Shown: positions 1-8,333, counted from the stretch's first letter. The stretch: 64,000 nt of DNA from Flavobacterium succinicans LMG 10402 (GCF_000611675.1 NZ_JATV01000001.1:62001-126000); one strand, 5' to 3'. Translations and numbers: made by a program. Notes: generated by a model from the letters alone, not told the origin.

Positions 1-171
1 AAAGCCATCAACGCAGCAGAATTGGCACTCGAAACCGATTCTAAAAACGCCAAAGTTCCTTTAGACAAAGTAATTGATACGATGTGGCAAACCGCCAAAG
101 ATATGAACTCTAAGTACAAAGAAACCTCAGAAGGTGGATTGGCTATAGCGGTTAATATGGCGGATTGTTAA
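1..171 (+). CDS. sdaA: L-serine dehydratase (L-serine ammonia-lyase), C-terminal end
   Basis: Frame open from the window edge, ending in TAA after 56 residues. The tail contains [20 protein letters not shown] KYxETSxGGLA signature followed by a C-terminal cysteine is typical of the iron-sulfur L-serine dehydratases, which deaminate serine to pyruvate and ammonia; in that family the terminal cysteine has been implicated in occupying the active site of the resting enzyme. Only the 3' end is present, so the N-terminal domain and cluster cysteines cannot be checked. The next gene follows within 6 bases, suggesting co-transcription. Confidence 0.8.
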   Translation, partial: KAINAAELALETDSKNAKVPLDKVIDTMWQTAKDMNSKYKETSEGGLAIAVNMADC

Positions 172-176
172 TACAA

Positions 177-548
177 ATGAGACCTCGTTTCGTATACTTT
201 ATTCTTGCCCTTCTTACGATTGTATTGGGAATTGCTTCCCGAAAAATAGTGGGTATTCCCTTGTTTGTGGGCGATATCTTGTATGCCATATTGGTTTATT
301 TTGGTTTTCGGTGGCTGTTTTTGAAAAGCAAAATGTTGTGGCAAATTGGATTTCCTTTACTGTTTTGCTTCGCTATAGAAATACAACAACTTAGTACAGC
401 CAAAGCACTGGTAGCAATTCGGGAGACTACTATAGGACATTATGTCTTGGGACAAGGTTTTTTGTGGAGTGATTTGTTGTGCTACTCGATGGGTATTGGA
501 TTAGCGTATGCTGTAGACCAATTTTGGTTCAAACAAAAGGTGTCTTAA
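177..548 (+). CDS. DUF2809 family small membrane protein
   Basis: A protein of 123 residues with about four hydrophobic segments, beginning MRPRFVYFILALLTIVLG and containing the conserved GIPLFVGDILYAILVYFGFR stretch seen in DUF2809 proteins, plus an EIQQL motif in the third segment. The function of the family is unknown; it is an inner-membrane protein. The ATG at 177 is preferred; a TTG at 165 in the same frame would overlap the upstream serine dehydratase by 7 bases and add only four residues. Probably transcribed with the upstream gene. Confidence 0.75.
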   Translation: MRPRFVYFILALLTIVLGIASRKIVGIPLFVGDILYAILVYFGFRWLFLKSKMLWQIGFPLLFCFAIEIQQLSTAKALVAIRETTIGHYVLGQGFLWSDLLCYSMGIGLAYAVDQFWFKQKVS

Positions 549-605
549 TCCCTAAAATCTCTCGAAATAACGATTGCCCTAGCCCAATGTCATTAAGTTA
601 AGAGA

Positions 606-685
606 GAGAGAAAAAAAGCACGCAGATTTAACTGATTTTAACTGATTTTTCTGCGTTAAACCTGCAAAATCTGCGTGAAAACAAA
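606..685. repeat. degenerate 'ctgcgt/acgcag' intergenic repeat
   Basis: The stretch has GCAGATTTAACTGATTTTAACTG followed by its approximate complement with TCTGCGTTAAACC and ATCTGCGTG. It is a low-information, short-period repeat of the same style as the blocks at 60525-61182 and 62372-62730. No credible coding sequence was seen between 549 and 789. Confidence 0.5.
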
Positions 686-710
686 AAGAGTACTTAAGGT
701 AATAACATTG

Positions 711-792
711 TTCCCTAACCCTTATGGGAACGGCATCCTGTGGCGCTGGGGTTCGCCACAAGAGATATAGTGGACAGCAGGATTAGCTCCTA
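711..792 (-). repeat. GGAGC...GGGTTAGGG hairpin-core element, copy A
   Basis: Read on the minus strand it starts TAGGAGCTAATCC and continues TGCTGTCCACTATATCTCT, then the hairpin TGTGGCG-aaccccag-CGCCACA, then GGATGCCGTTCCC and GGGTTAGGG. The flanks match copies B (4991-5073) and C (38710-38820), while the hairpin sequence is different in each. The first TAG of the element is the stop codon of the histidine kinase gene ending at 790. It probably forms a transcribed hairpin and may act as a 3' end or terminator. Confidence 0.7.
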
Positions 793-2508
793 AACACTCC
801 CTAATTTAAAATAAAAAGTACAACCCAATCCGAGTTCGCTTTTTACGCCAATGGTTCCGTTTTGCGCCTCGATAAATTCTTTTGAAATGGCCAATCCAAG
901 TCCTGTACCCGTTTTATGGCTTCCGGGAATTTGGAAATATTTATCGAAAACTTTGTTTTTGTATCGAACATCTATTCCTTTTCCTTTATCGATTACCGCA
1001 AATACAACTTGATGTTTTTCGCTTTTTAACTGTATCATAATCGTGCTTTTTTCGGAGGAATATCGTATGGCATTGGTCAAAAAATTAATCAAGACCCAAA
1101 CGGTTTTTTCGCTATCTGCTTTGATGCTTGGGAGGTTTTCATCGGCTTCAATGACTAGTTCAATTTGCTTTTGTTCTGCTTGTACTTTTACGGCTTCTGT
1201 GGCATACTGTGCAATATCATACGGATTGCTTTTTTCGATATTCAACTGAATGTTTCCAGTTTCTACTTGTGAAAGTTCCAATAATTCTCCTGTAATTTTC
1301 AACAAGCGCTGACTGTCTTCTTTGATGCTGTCCACCAAATGCTTTTGTTCTTCGTTAATGACACCTGTTCTTTCACTTTCAAGCAATTGCAAACTCATTT
1401 TTATCGAAGCAATAGGCGTTTTCAATTCGTGGGAAACGGTGGCAATAAAATTGGTTTTGGCAAAATCTAATTCTTTGAAAAAAGTAATATTTCTCAAAAT
1501 AATTACATTTCCAATAGCTATCGCTTGGTCTTCGCCTGTTGGTTTTATGGTGATTTTTACAATTTCTTTTTCAAAATAACTTTCTTTATCATCGGCGAAA
1601 ATTTTCATTATTTGCGCTTTTTCATTTTCTGATTTCTCCACAAGCAAAGATTGCATCAAATCATTCGTCAAGCCCAATTTTTCAGCCGACTTTCCGACAA
1701 CCTCCTCTTGTTTCAAGCCCATAATTTTGATGGCTTCATCATTGATAAACAAAATCACGCCCTCATTATCTAAACCTATAATTGGGTCGTGCATATTGTT
1801 GATTAAAGTCTCTAAACGCTTTTTCTCAAAAGACAATTTGTACAAATTACTATTGTGGTATTCTTGCAATTTTTCGGCCATTGTATTAAAGGAATTGGCT
1901 AAGTCTCCAAATTCGTTATGGTGTCTAAAATGAACCCTTTCTGAATAATTCTTATTAGCAATTTGCTTGATACTTTCGGTCAATTCTTTGATGGGATTTG
2001 CAATATTGTTAGGCATATTGACCAATAAATTAAAAGCAATCAAAAAGCATAAAGTCCCAACTACAGCAATCCATAAATTGGCGGTTTCAGCCGTGTGTTT
2101 TGCAATATCACTTTTGATTTTTATGGCGTTCATATTGAGCTTCATTATCTCAAAAATGTTTTGTCGAATTTGCGCTTTTAACTTTTCGTTATTGCTGTCT
2201 CCCTTTAATAAATTGAAATTAGATTTTAAATCATTAGTAGCAACATCTTCGTTCTTCTCAGTAATATTGGATACTTGTTTATTGAGGTTAATTTCAAAAA
2301 CCGCTATAGCTTTATTTTTGTTAACCATCATTTCATCGAGTGAAAGCAACATATTACGCGAATATTCCAAAGTATTATAATTTGCATTTAGAATATTTCC
2401 AGTGTCTTTTTTAATTGAAAAAACAGAATACGCACTTGCCAATGAAAGGATAATAATTAAGCAAAATAATAATCCAACGCCTAGATTTAATTTGGTTTTG
2501 ATTCTCAT
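790..2508 (-). CDS. sensor histidine kinase of the Kdp locus (HAMP-PAS-HisKA-HATPase)
   Basis: 572 residues. TM1 is about residues 8-30 and TM2 about 144-164, enclosing a sensor region of roughly 110 residues. HAMP is at 168-220 and PAS at 232-300 (DPIIGLDNEGVILFIND). The HisKA box FIATVSHELKTP places the phospho-accepting histidine at 360. The ATPase domain has the N box NFLTNAIRYSS, the G1 box DKGKGID and the G2 box TGLGLAISKE. It lies 19 bp downstream of the stand-alone KdpD sensor domain in the same direction, so together they probably replace the single KdpD of enterobacteria. No response regulator (KdpE) gene is next to it in the window. Its stop codon is part of repeat copy A. Confidence 0.9.
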   Translation of the reverse strand: MRIKTKLNLGVGLLFCLIIILSLASAYSVFSIKKDTGNILNANYNTLEYSRNMLLSLDEMMVNKNKAIAVFEINLNKQVSNITEKNEDVATNDLKSNFNLLKGDSNNEKLKAQIRQNIFEIMKLNMNAIKIKSDIAKHTAETANLWIAVVGTLCFLIAFNLLVNMPNNIANPIKELTESIKQIANKNYSERVHFRHHNEFGDLANSFNTMAEKLQEYHNSNLYKLSFEKKRLETLINNMHDPIIGLDNEGVILFINDEAIKIMGLKQEEVVGKSAEKLGLTNDLMQSLLVEKSENEKAQIMKIFADDKESYFEKEIVKITIKPTGEDQAIAIGNVIILRNITFFKELDFAKTNFIATVSHELKTPIASIKMSLQLLESERTGVINEEQKHLVDSIKEDSQRLLKITGELLELSQVETGNIQLNIEKSNPYDIAQYATEAVKVQAEQKQIELVIEADENLPSIKADSEKTVWVLINFLTNAIRYSSEKSTIMIQLKSEKHQVVFAVIDKGKGIDVRYKNKVFDKYFQIPGSHKTGTGLGLAISKEFIEAQNGTIGVKSELGLGCTFYFKLGSV

Positions 2509-2527
2509 TTTAGGATAGTATTATAAA

Positions 2528-3655
2528 TTATGATAATATGACTAGATCAACTTTTGATAGCGAAAGCGTATTCAGTAAACGTCTAAAAAGCGAGGTTGAT
2601 AAAATAGCTTTTATAAAACTATACTGTGGTTTTCCAATACAGACTGTTGTAATTTGTTTTTGTTCGACTATGGCCAAAATGGCATCGGTGATTTTTTTGT
2701 TTTCAACTTTAATTACTTTTGCTCCTAATTCTGTGGCTAACTTAAAATTATTAATCAAGCGTCTTTGTTTGTCCAAAGCAATTTTGTCGCTACTTTCCTT
2801 TGGTGTTTCAACATACAAAACATACCAATCACTATTGTAATAGGTAGCCAAACGAGCCGTTTTTCGAATCACTATTTTGGCAGTTACATCATTAGAACTG
2901 ATGCAAGCCAATAATTTTTCGTGACGCAATGCAATTTTTTTAGGGATTTCATTTTCTACTTTTCGAACGACTTGGCTCGCCACTTCTTTCAATGCTAATT
3001 CACGCAATTGCAAAATTTGGTCTGATTTAAAAAAATTATTCAAAGCCGTTTGAATTTTATCCGCGGTGTAGATTTTACCTTCCTTTAATCTGGCAATCAA
3101 ATCCTCCGAAGTCAAATCGATATTCACCACCTCATCCGCCATTCGGAGTACATTATCTGGAACTCTTTCTTTGACATCTATATTTGTAATCTGCTTTACA
3201 TTTTCATTCAAACTCTCAATATGCTGGATATTTACCGCCGAAATCACATTGATTCCAGCTTCGAGAATTTCCAAAACATCTTGCCAGCGTTTTTCGTTTT
3301 TACTTCCTTCAATATTGGTGTGCGCTAATTCATCTACAATCACCACTTCGGGACGCAAATTGATAATGGCTTGCACATCTAGTTCTTCGAGCTGCTTGCC
3401 TTTATAAAAAATACTTCTACGCGGTATAATTGGCAAACCGTCAAGTAATTCGTGGGTTTCCTTGCGATTATGCGTTTCGATATAGCCAATCTTAACGTCA
3501 ATTCCTTTCTTTAGCAAGGTGTGCGCTTCTTGCAACATTCGGTATGTTTTGCCTACACCCGCACTCATTCCAATGTAAACCTTGAACTTACCTCTGCGCG
3601 ATTTTTGGATTAAATCTAGAAAGTGCTTTACGTTATTTTCTTTTTCATTGTCCAT
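2528..3655 (-). CDS. kdpD: KdpD-type sensor protein without kinase domain
   Basis: 375 residues matching the N-terminal cytoplasmic part of KdpD. The KdpD domain has a Walker-A-like GMSAGVGKTYRML near residue 30, the Walker-B-like VVIVDELAHTN near 105, and NVISAVNIQHIESLN. A universal-stress-protein-like domain follows from about 240 to 375. Membrane segments and kinase domains are missing; the kinase is the next gene. In E. coli KdpD this region senses potassium or ionic conditions. The gene is separated from the upstream porin by a 240-bp gap almost filled with a 7-nt repeat array. Confidence 0.88.
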   Translation of the reverse strand: MDNEKENNVKHFLDLIQKSRRGKFKVYIGMSAGVGKTYRMLQEAHTLLKKGIDVKIGYIETHNRKETHELLDGLPIIPRRSIFYKGKQLEELDVQAIINLRPEVVIVDELAHTNIEGSKNEKRWQDVLEILEAGINVISAVNIQHIESLNENVKQITNIDVKERVPDNVLRMADEVVNIDLTSEDLIARLKEGKIYTADKIQTALNNFFKSDQILQLRELALKEVASQVVRKVENEIPKKIALRHEKLLACISSNDVTAKIVIRKTARLATYYNSDWYVLYVETPKESSDKIALDKQRRLINNFKLATELGAKVIKVENKKITDAILAIVEQKQITTVCIGKPQYSFIKAILSTSLFRRLLNTLSLSKVDLVILS

Positions 3656-3664
3656 GGTAATGCT

Positions 3665-3874
3665 GTGAGATGTGAGATGTGAGATGTGAGATGTGAGATG
3701 TGAAATGTGAAATGTGAGATGCGAAAAGTGAAATGATCCTTAAATACCTTTTCACTTTTCACTTTTCACTTTTTACTTTTTACTTTTTACTTTTCACTTT
3801 TTACTTTTTACTTTTTACTTTTTACTTTTCACTTTTTACTTTTTACTTTTCACTTTTTACTTTTCACTTCTATC
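3665..3874. repeat. 7-nt tandem array with strand switch (GTGAGAT / TTTTCAC)
   Basis: About 10 copies of GTGAGAT/GTGAAAT (3665-3734), a 14-nt non-matching centre, then 17 copies of TTTTCAC/TTTTTAC (3749-3867) and one decayed copy. The right unit is the reverse complement of the left (GTGAAAA), so a transcript could fold into a long imperfect hairpin. It fills nearly the whole gap between kdpD and the porin gene of the kdp operon. Confidence 0.9.
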
Positions 3875-3893
3875 TTATTTCATTTTGTTGTTT

Positions 3894-4970
3894 TTAAATA
3901 GAAATAGCCAAAGATGCAGTAACAAATACATTACTATTGGTTGGAGTATTGCTCTTTAAAAAGATATCGTCTTTGCTATTTAATGTTCGTGCTTCCAATC
4001 GAAACATAATGTTATTGGCTACCAAATAATCAAAATTTGCAGAGAAACCATAAGTCTTAAAACCATTTGGCGTTCCCGTTGCAATGATTACACCATTTTT
4101 ATCCTGATAGTATTCTCCTCTAGCGGCCAACTGAATTTTGTCTGTGGGTTTGTATTGAACGATTACTGATGGATTGTACCAAACATCGTAATCGCTACTT
4201 CCTTTTGCGGATTGCTGCGCTCCAATATCAAAACCAGCAACTAGACTTGTTTTTTCGGTAATTTTAAATGTCCCGAAAAAATCGTTAAAATAGCGCCATT
4301 TTTTATCGACATCAGGTTGTTCATTTCCAATGTAAGTACTCCAATTTAATGAAAGACTTGACGATGGTTTAAAAGTCACTTGAGTTCCAAAAGCAGGCGT
4401 TTGATTCCCATCAATTTTTTGGATACGTTGCCAACCATTCAAATACATTGCTGCCAAATACCATTTCTCCGATTTCGAAGTGTACGCTATTTTTACACCC
4501 GCTTCATAATAAGGCGTATTATCAGCCCCCAAACTTCGGGTCAAAGTCATACAATCTTTCCCAATCGCACTTTCAAAACCAATATGCGAAGGCATAACTC
4601 CCGCATCAATCCAAAGATTGTGCTCTTTTGAAATTTTCACGCCTACATTCGCTTCAAACACATTTTTCAATAAATCCTGCTCGGCCGCCATATTGTATTG
4701 AGCATAAGTTCCCGCCATTAGGGCAAAATTCGCGCGAACATTCTCTTTCGAATAATTCACCTTGGCGATTCCTAAATTCAAATTCACCTCATTTGACCTA
4801 TTATGATTGTAAATAAATCCCGATTTGGTATGATTCTCAGGTTTCCCAAAATCATAACTATAATACCCTTCTATATAACCTAAAAAAGTAATGGGACTTT
4901 TTGATGCTTCTTGAGCATAAATTGTTGTAAAACCAAAAGCCAAAAAGGCTGCAACTAGTATTTTTTTCAC
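3894..4970 (-). CDS. outer-membrane beta-barrel porin (BBP2/OmpL-like)
   Basis: 358 residues with a signal peptide (MKKILVAAFLAFGFTTIYAQ) followed by alternating beta strands such as ITFLGYIEGYYSYDF, VRANFALMAGTYAQYN and IMFRLEARTLN, ending in a strand with hydrophobic termini (VFVTASLAISI). This architecture fits the putative beta-barrel porin-2 family. A porin between kdpC and kdpD is a known arrangement in flavobacterial kdp loci, as I recall, and suggests a role in ion passage across the outer membrane under low potassium. The substrate is not known. Confidence 0.8.
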   Translation of the reverse strand: MKKILVAAFLAFGFTTIYAQEASKSPITFLGYIEGYYSYDFGKPENHTKSGFIYNHNRSNEVNLNLGIAKVNYSKENVRANFALMAGTYAQYNMAAEQDLLKNVFEANVGVKISKEHNLWIDAGVMPSHIGFESAIGKDCMTLTRSLGADNTPYYEAGVKIAYTSKSEKWYLAAMYLNGWQRIQKIDGNQTPAFGTQVTFKPSSSLSLNWSTYIGNEQPDVDKKWRYFNDFFGTFKITEKTSLVAGFDIGAQQSAKGSSDYDVWYNPSVIVQYKPTDKIQLAARGEYYQDKNGVIIATGTPNGFKTYGFSANFDYLVANNIMFRLEARTLNSKDDIFLKSNTPTNSNVFVTASLAISI

Positions 4971-4990
4971 TTTATTTTATTATTTATTAT

Positions 4991-5073
4991 TAGGAGCTAA
5001 TCCAGCTATTCACTGCAATCTTTAGTGCCAAACCCTGGCACTAAAGGATTTCCGTTGCTATCTGGGCTAGGGC
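4991..5073 (+). repeat. GGAGC...GGGCTAGGG hairpin-core element, copy B
   Basis: It starts TAGGAGCTAATCC, continues AGCTATTCACTGCAATCT, has the hairpin TTTAGTGCCA-aaccc-TGGCACTAAA, then GGATTTCCGTTGC and GGGCTAGGGC. It lies in the gap between kdpC (ending 5094 on the minus strand) and the porin, in the opposite orientation to those genes, so unlike copies A and C it does not follow a stop codon in its own direction. Confidence 0.7.
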
Positions 5074-5093
5074 ATTTCGTATTTCAAGACGTT

Positions 5094-5648
5094 TTATTTT
5101 AATTTATCTAAGGCTACATTCAACTCTAAAACATTTACCGTTGAAGTTCCCATTAATGATGGTTTATTGATGTTAGATTCTACCAAAGCTTTTACTTTAT
5201 CCTCAGGTAATTTTCTAACTTGGGCAACTCTTTTCACCTGAATCAAAGCACCTTCTGGTGAAATATTGGGGTCCAAACCACTTCCCGAAGCCGTTACCAA
5301 ATCCGATGGAATATCCGCTTTTTTCAAATACGGATGTACAATCAAAAACGTGTCGATTCTTTTTTGAACCAAAGCCAGATACTCTGCATTGCTTGGTCCA
5401 TTGTTGCTTCCAGCACTTCCAGCAGCATTATAATCTACTGCCGATGGACGCCCCCAAAAATAGTTAGCTTTATCAAATTTTTGACCTATTTTTTGATACC
5501 CTATTACTTTTCCATCAACAGTAATGGTTTCTCCTTTACCGTTATTGGGAGCAAATTGTGCAATGCCATAAATAGCCAATGGATAAATTACAGCGAATAA
5601 AATTACCATTAATACGGTGAATTTTAGTATTGAAAATATGTTTTTCAT
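5094..5648 (-). CDS. kdpC: potassium-transporting ATPase subunit C
   Basis: 184 residues with one N-terminal membrane anchor (FTVLMVILFAVIYPLAIYG) and the KdpC hallmarks GQKFDKANYFWGRPSA, NAAGSAGSNNGPSN, SGSGLDPNISPEGA and QVKRVAQVRKL. KdpC is the periplasmic accessory chain that stabilises the KdpFABC pump. The start at MKNIFSILKF is chosen: a longer frame to 5747 exists, but its extra residues are encoded by a C/G-rich intergenic repeat. It lies between kdpB and the porin in the operon. Confidence 0.93.
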   Translation of the reverse strand: MKNIFSILKFTVLMVILFAVIYPLAIYGIAQFAPNNGKGETITVDGKVIGYQKIGQKFDKANYFWGRPSAVDYNAAGSAGSNNGPSNAEYLALVQKRIDTFLIVHPYLKKADIPSDLVTASGSGLDPNISPEGALIQVKRVAQVRKLPEDKVKALVESNINKPSLMGTSTVNVLELNVALDKLK

Positions 5649-5665
5649 TTTTGTTTTTGTTTTTT

Positions 5666-5702
5666 CCTCACCCCCAGCCCCTCTCCAAAGGAGAGGGGAG
5701 CC
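5666..5702. repeat. C/G-rich palindrome with CTTTGG-type core, copy 1
   Basis: CCTCACCCCCAGCCCCTCTCC followed by AAAGGAGAGGGGAGCC, self-complementary around CCAAAGG. It lies just upstream of the kdpC start and would be misread as coding if kdpC were extended. A second copy in inverted orientation is at 5785-5821. Confidence 0.75.
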
Positions 5703-5784
5703 ATAGTGGATGAACAAGTTGTTATTGTTACTACTATTTTGAATCATAAACTGAATGATTTACTAATTATCTATTTCAGTTTCG

Positions 5785-5821
5785 TCCCCCCCCCTCTCCT
5801 TTGGAGAGGGGGGGGGTGAGG
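5785..5821. repeat. C/G-rich palindrome with CTTTGG core, copy 2 (inverted)
   Basis: Nine C, then TCTCCTTTGGAGA and nine G followed by TGAGG, which ends next to the kdpB stop codon. It is the inverted counterpart of 5666-5702, so the 160-bp kdpB-kdpC gap is bounded by two inverted palindromes. Confidence 0.75.
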
Positions 5822-5822
5822 A

Positions 5823-7889
5823 TTATATAAATAATGCTACCACCAAATCGATGGCTTTAATTCCAATAAAAGGCACAATTATCCCGCCCAAACCGTAAAT
5901 CAACAGGTTTCTTCTTAAGATAGCTTCTGCACCAATTGGTTTGTAATCCACTCCTCTTAAAGCTAGCGGAATCAAAATCGGAATGATAATCGCATTGAAA
6001 ATCACCGCTGATAAAATAGCACTTTCAGGGCTATGCAATTGCATAATATTCAACCCTTGCAAGGTTGGAATTGCTGTGATGAACAAAGCAGGAACAATTG
6101 CAAAATATTTGGCTACATCATTCGCAATGGAGAAAGTAGTAAGCGTTCCTCTGGTCATCAATAGTTGTTTTCCAATTTCAATGATTTCGATTAATTTGGT
6201 TGGGTCATTGTCTAAATCCACCATATTACCTGCTTCTTTAGCCGCTTGAGTTCCACTGTTCATCGCTACACCAACATTGGCTTGAGCCAAAGCAGGCGCA
6301 TCGTTGGTACCATCACCCATCATCGCTACTAGCTTGCCTTGTTCTTGTTCGTTTTTGATGTAATTCATTTTGTCCTCAGGCTTGGCTTCGGCAATAAAAT
6401 CATCCACACCCGCAGCTTCGGCAATAAATTTGGCAGTTAATGGATTGTCTCCTGTCACCATCACCGTTTTTACACCCATTTTTCTCAAACGCTCAAAACG
6501 TTCTTTCATTCCCGTTTTGATAATATCTTGCAACTCAATCACCCCTTGAACAGCGTTATTTTTAATAACTACTAATGGCGTTCCTCCATTAGAAGAAATA
6601 GAAATAACCGTTTGGGCAATATCTTCTGGAAAAACATTTCCTGCTTGCTGAACGATATTTTTGGCCGCATCTTGAGCCCCTTTTCTGATGTTGGTTCCGT
6701 CTTTTAAAACTACACCACTGGTTCTTGTTTCGGCAGTAAATTTGATTAAAGTAGCTCCTTCGATAGATAATTTTTGCGCAACTTCATTTCCAGCCAATTC
6801 CACAATACTTTTTCCTTCTGGAGTGTCATCTGCCAATGAACTCAAAACAGCCGATTGAATAAATTCGTCTTGCGAAACTCCTTTTGCAGGATAAAAATTC
6901 GTTGCTTTTCTGTTCCCAATAGTAATGGTTCCTGTTTTATCCAAAAGCAATACATCAATATCTCCGGCAGTTTCTACCGCTTTACCTGATTTGGTAATCA
7001 CATTGGCACGCAACGCTCTATCCATACCCGCAATTCCAATGGCAGAAAGTAATCCACCAATAGTCGTTGGAATCAAACAAACGAAAAGCGAAATGAAAGC
7101 TGCGATTGTAATAGGTGCATTGGCATAATCAGCAAAAGGTTTCAAGGTCACACAAACAATCACGAAGATTAAGGTAAATGCTGCCAAAAGAATGGTCAAA
7201 GCAATTTCGTTTGGTGTTTTCTGACGGCTTGCTCCTTCTACCAAAGCAATCATTTTGTCCAAGAAACTTTCTCCAGGTTCTGAAGTTACGATTACTTTAA
7301 TTTTATCAGACAATACTTTTGTTCCTCCAGTTACCGATGATTTGTCACCACCTGCTTCACGAATCACAGGAGCACTTTCTCCGGTAATAGCACTTTCATC
7401 TATGGTTGCCAATCCTTCGATAATCTCACCATCCGTAGCGATGACATCACCTGCTTCGCAGACGAATACATCTCCTTTTTTAAGTTGTGAAGATGTTAGA
7501 TGTGAAAAGTGAGAGGCATCAAGATTGTGAAAAGAGACATCTGACATTTCACTTTTTACTTTTTTTACAGATGTTTCTTCACGTGTTTTCCTTAAACTAT
7601 CCGCTTGAGCTTTTCCTCTGGCTTCGGCAATTGCTTCTGCAAAATTGGCGAACAAAAGTGTTGCAAATAAAATCAAGAATACTATGAGATTGTAAGCAAA
7701 ACTACCTTGATTGGATGCGCCAAATAAAATGGCAATACACACAACAAACATAATAGCGGTACCAATTTCAACGGTAAACATTACCGGATTTCTGAACATT
7801 GTTTTTGGATTAAGCTTTACAAAAGACTGCACTAGTGCTTCTTTTACTTGCTTACTTTCAAACAATGATTTGGAATTATTTTTAGTCAT
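5823..7889 (-). CDS. kdpB: potassium-transporting ATPase subunit B (P-type ATPase)
   Basis: 688 residues, full length. Visible motifs are the actuator loop SAITGESAP, the phosphorylation motif DKTGT (Asp317), the hinge [10 protein letters not shown] and [18 protein letters not shown]. It is the ATP-hydrolysing chain of the Kdp potassium pump. The partner kdpA, normally directly upstream, is not present in the window. Residues about 108-136 ([10 protein letters not shown]...HFSHLTSSQ) are encoded by DNA made of 7-nt repeat units (7484-7567). The reading frame remains open, so the gene may be functional in sequence, but without KdpA it could not form the pump. Confidence 0.93.
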   Translation of the reverse strand: MTKNNSKSLFESKQVKEALVQSFVKLNPKTMFRNPVMFTVEIGTAIMFVVCIAILFGASNQGSFAYNLIVFLILFATLLFANFAEAIAEARGKAQADSLRKTREETSVKKVKSEMSDVSFHNLDASHFSHLTSSQLKKGDVFVCEAGDVIATDGEIIEGLATIDESAITGESAPVIREAGGDKSSVTGGTKVLSDKIKVIVTSEPGESFLDKMIALVEGASRQKTPNEIALTILLAAFTLIFVIVCVTLKPFADYANAPITIAAFISLFVCLIPTTIGGLLSAIGIAGMDRALRANVITKSGKAVETAGDIDVLLLDKTGTITIGNRKATNFYPAKGVSQDEFIQSAVLSSLADDTPEGKSIVELAGNEVAQKLSIEGATLIKFTAETRTSGVVLKDGTNIRKGAQDAAKNIVQQAGNVFPEDIAQTVISISSNGGTPLVVIKNNAVQGVIELQDIIKTGMKERFERLRKMGVKTVMVTGDNPLTAKFIAEAAGVDDFIAEAKPEDKMNYIKNEQEQGKLVAMMGDGTNDAPALAQANVGVAMNSGTQAAKEAGNMVDLDNDPTKLIEIIEIGKQLLMTRGTLTTFSIANDVAKYFAIVPALFITAIPTLQGLNIMQLHSPESAILSAVIFNAIIIPILIPLALRGVDYKPIGAEAILRRNLLIYGLGGIIVPFIGIKAIDLVVALFI
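7484..7567. repeat. 7-nt repeat array inside the kdpB coding sequence
   Basis: On the plus strand AGATGTT, AGATGTG and AAAAGTG units are followed after a decayed centre by ACATCTGACATTTCACTTTTTACT, i.e. the same unit family and the same purine-then-pyrimidine strand switch as the array at 3665-3874. About 84 nt (28 codons), read in frame as part of the KdpB actuator region. Confidence 0.7.
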
Positions 7890-7901
7890 TTTCTTTAGAA
7901 T

Positions 7902-7929
7902 AAAATGTTAGATGTTAAATGTAAAATGT
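7902..7929. repeat. 7-nt repeat array, left of four-helix-bundle gene
   Basis: Four units AAAATGT, TAGATGT, TAAATGT, AAAATGT between the kdpB start and the divergent four-helix-bundle gene. The right-hand array (8332-8408) has units in the same orientation. Confidence 0.65.
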
Positions 7930-7973
7930 CTTGATTTAGGATATATTTGATATAATTAAAAAATTTATAAAAT

Positions 7974-8333
7974 ATGAAACCGCATAAAAATTTAAATTCT
8001 TGGATTAAAAGTTTTGAATTTGTGAAAGAAATTTATTTGGTCACTAATAATTTTCCACCTGAAGAAAAATTTGGATTAACTTCCCAAATAAGACGAGCTG
8101 CAGTCTCAGTTCCAGTAAACATTGCCGAAGGTGCCGCAAGAAAAGGGACAAAAGAGTTTATCCACTTCCTACATATTTCTTTAGGCTCATTATCTGAACT
8201 TGATACTTTGATTTTATTAACTAAAGAATTAGACTTTATCAATAAAATAGAAAGCGAACAATTGATTGAAAAGTTAGATGTCATTGGAAAACTTATTTAT
8301 GGATTAATTAAAAATCTTGAGAACAGATTGTAA
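7974..8333 (+). CDS. four-helix-bundle protein (23S rRNA intervening-sequence family)
   Basis: 119 residues, almost all helical. The family signature is clear: FPPEEKFGLTSQIRRAAVSV, PVNIAEGAAR, FIHFLHISLGSLSELDT. It is a homologue of the proteins encoded in 23S rRNA intervening sequences and is related in fold to the Avd proteins of diversity-generating retroelements; the biochemical role of the stand-alone form is unknown. There is no rRNA here. The gene is in a region where kdpA would be expected, on the strand opposite to kdpB, with 7-nt repeat arrays on both sides and its TAA stop inside the first unit of the right array. A paralogue is at 18360-18725. A TATATTTG promoter-like box lies at 7942-7949. 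Confidence 0.85.
   Translation: MKPHKNLNSWIKSFEFVKEIYLVTNNFPPEEKFGLTSQIRRAAVSVPVNIAEGAARKGTKEFIHFLHISLGSLSELDTLILLTKELDFINKIESEQLIEKLDVIGKLIYGLIKNLENRL

Noticed and set aside
579..761. Minus-strand frame of 60 codons
   Set aside because: It consists of the hairpin-core element and a degenerate repeat; no family similarity.
3665..3867. The 7-nt register seems to be preserved through the strand switch in many arrays
   Set aside because: Any period-7 run can be parsed in every register. When the right-hand unit was compared with the reverse complement of the left-hand unit, the register agreed at 3665-3867 and 54251-54320 but not at 12199-12282, 19349-19411 or 7484-7567.
3665..3874. CRISPR array
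   Set aside because: The repeat unit is 7 nt with no spacers, and no cas genes are near by.
5649..5747. N-terminal extension of KdpC
   Set aside because: The extra residues are encoded by a C/G-rich intergenic palindrome, and the membrane anchor of KdpC should be N-terminal.
7974..8333. A diversity-generating retroelement around the Avd-like gene
   Set aside because: No reverse transcriptase and no template/variable repeat pair were seen near either four-helix-bundle gene.
7974..8333. A 23S rRNA intervening sequence
   Set aside because: No rRNA sequence is present on either side.
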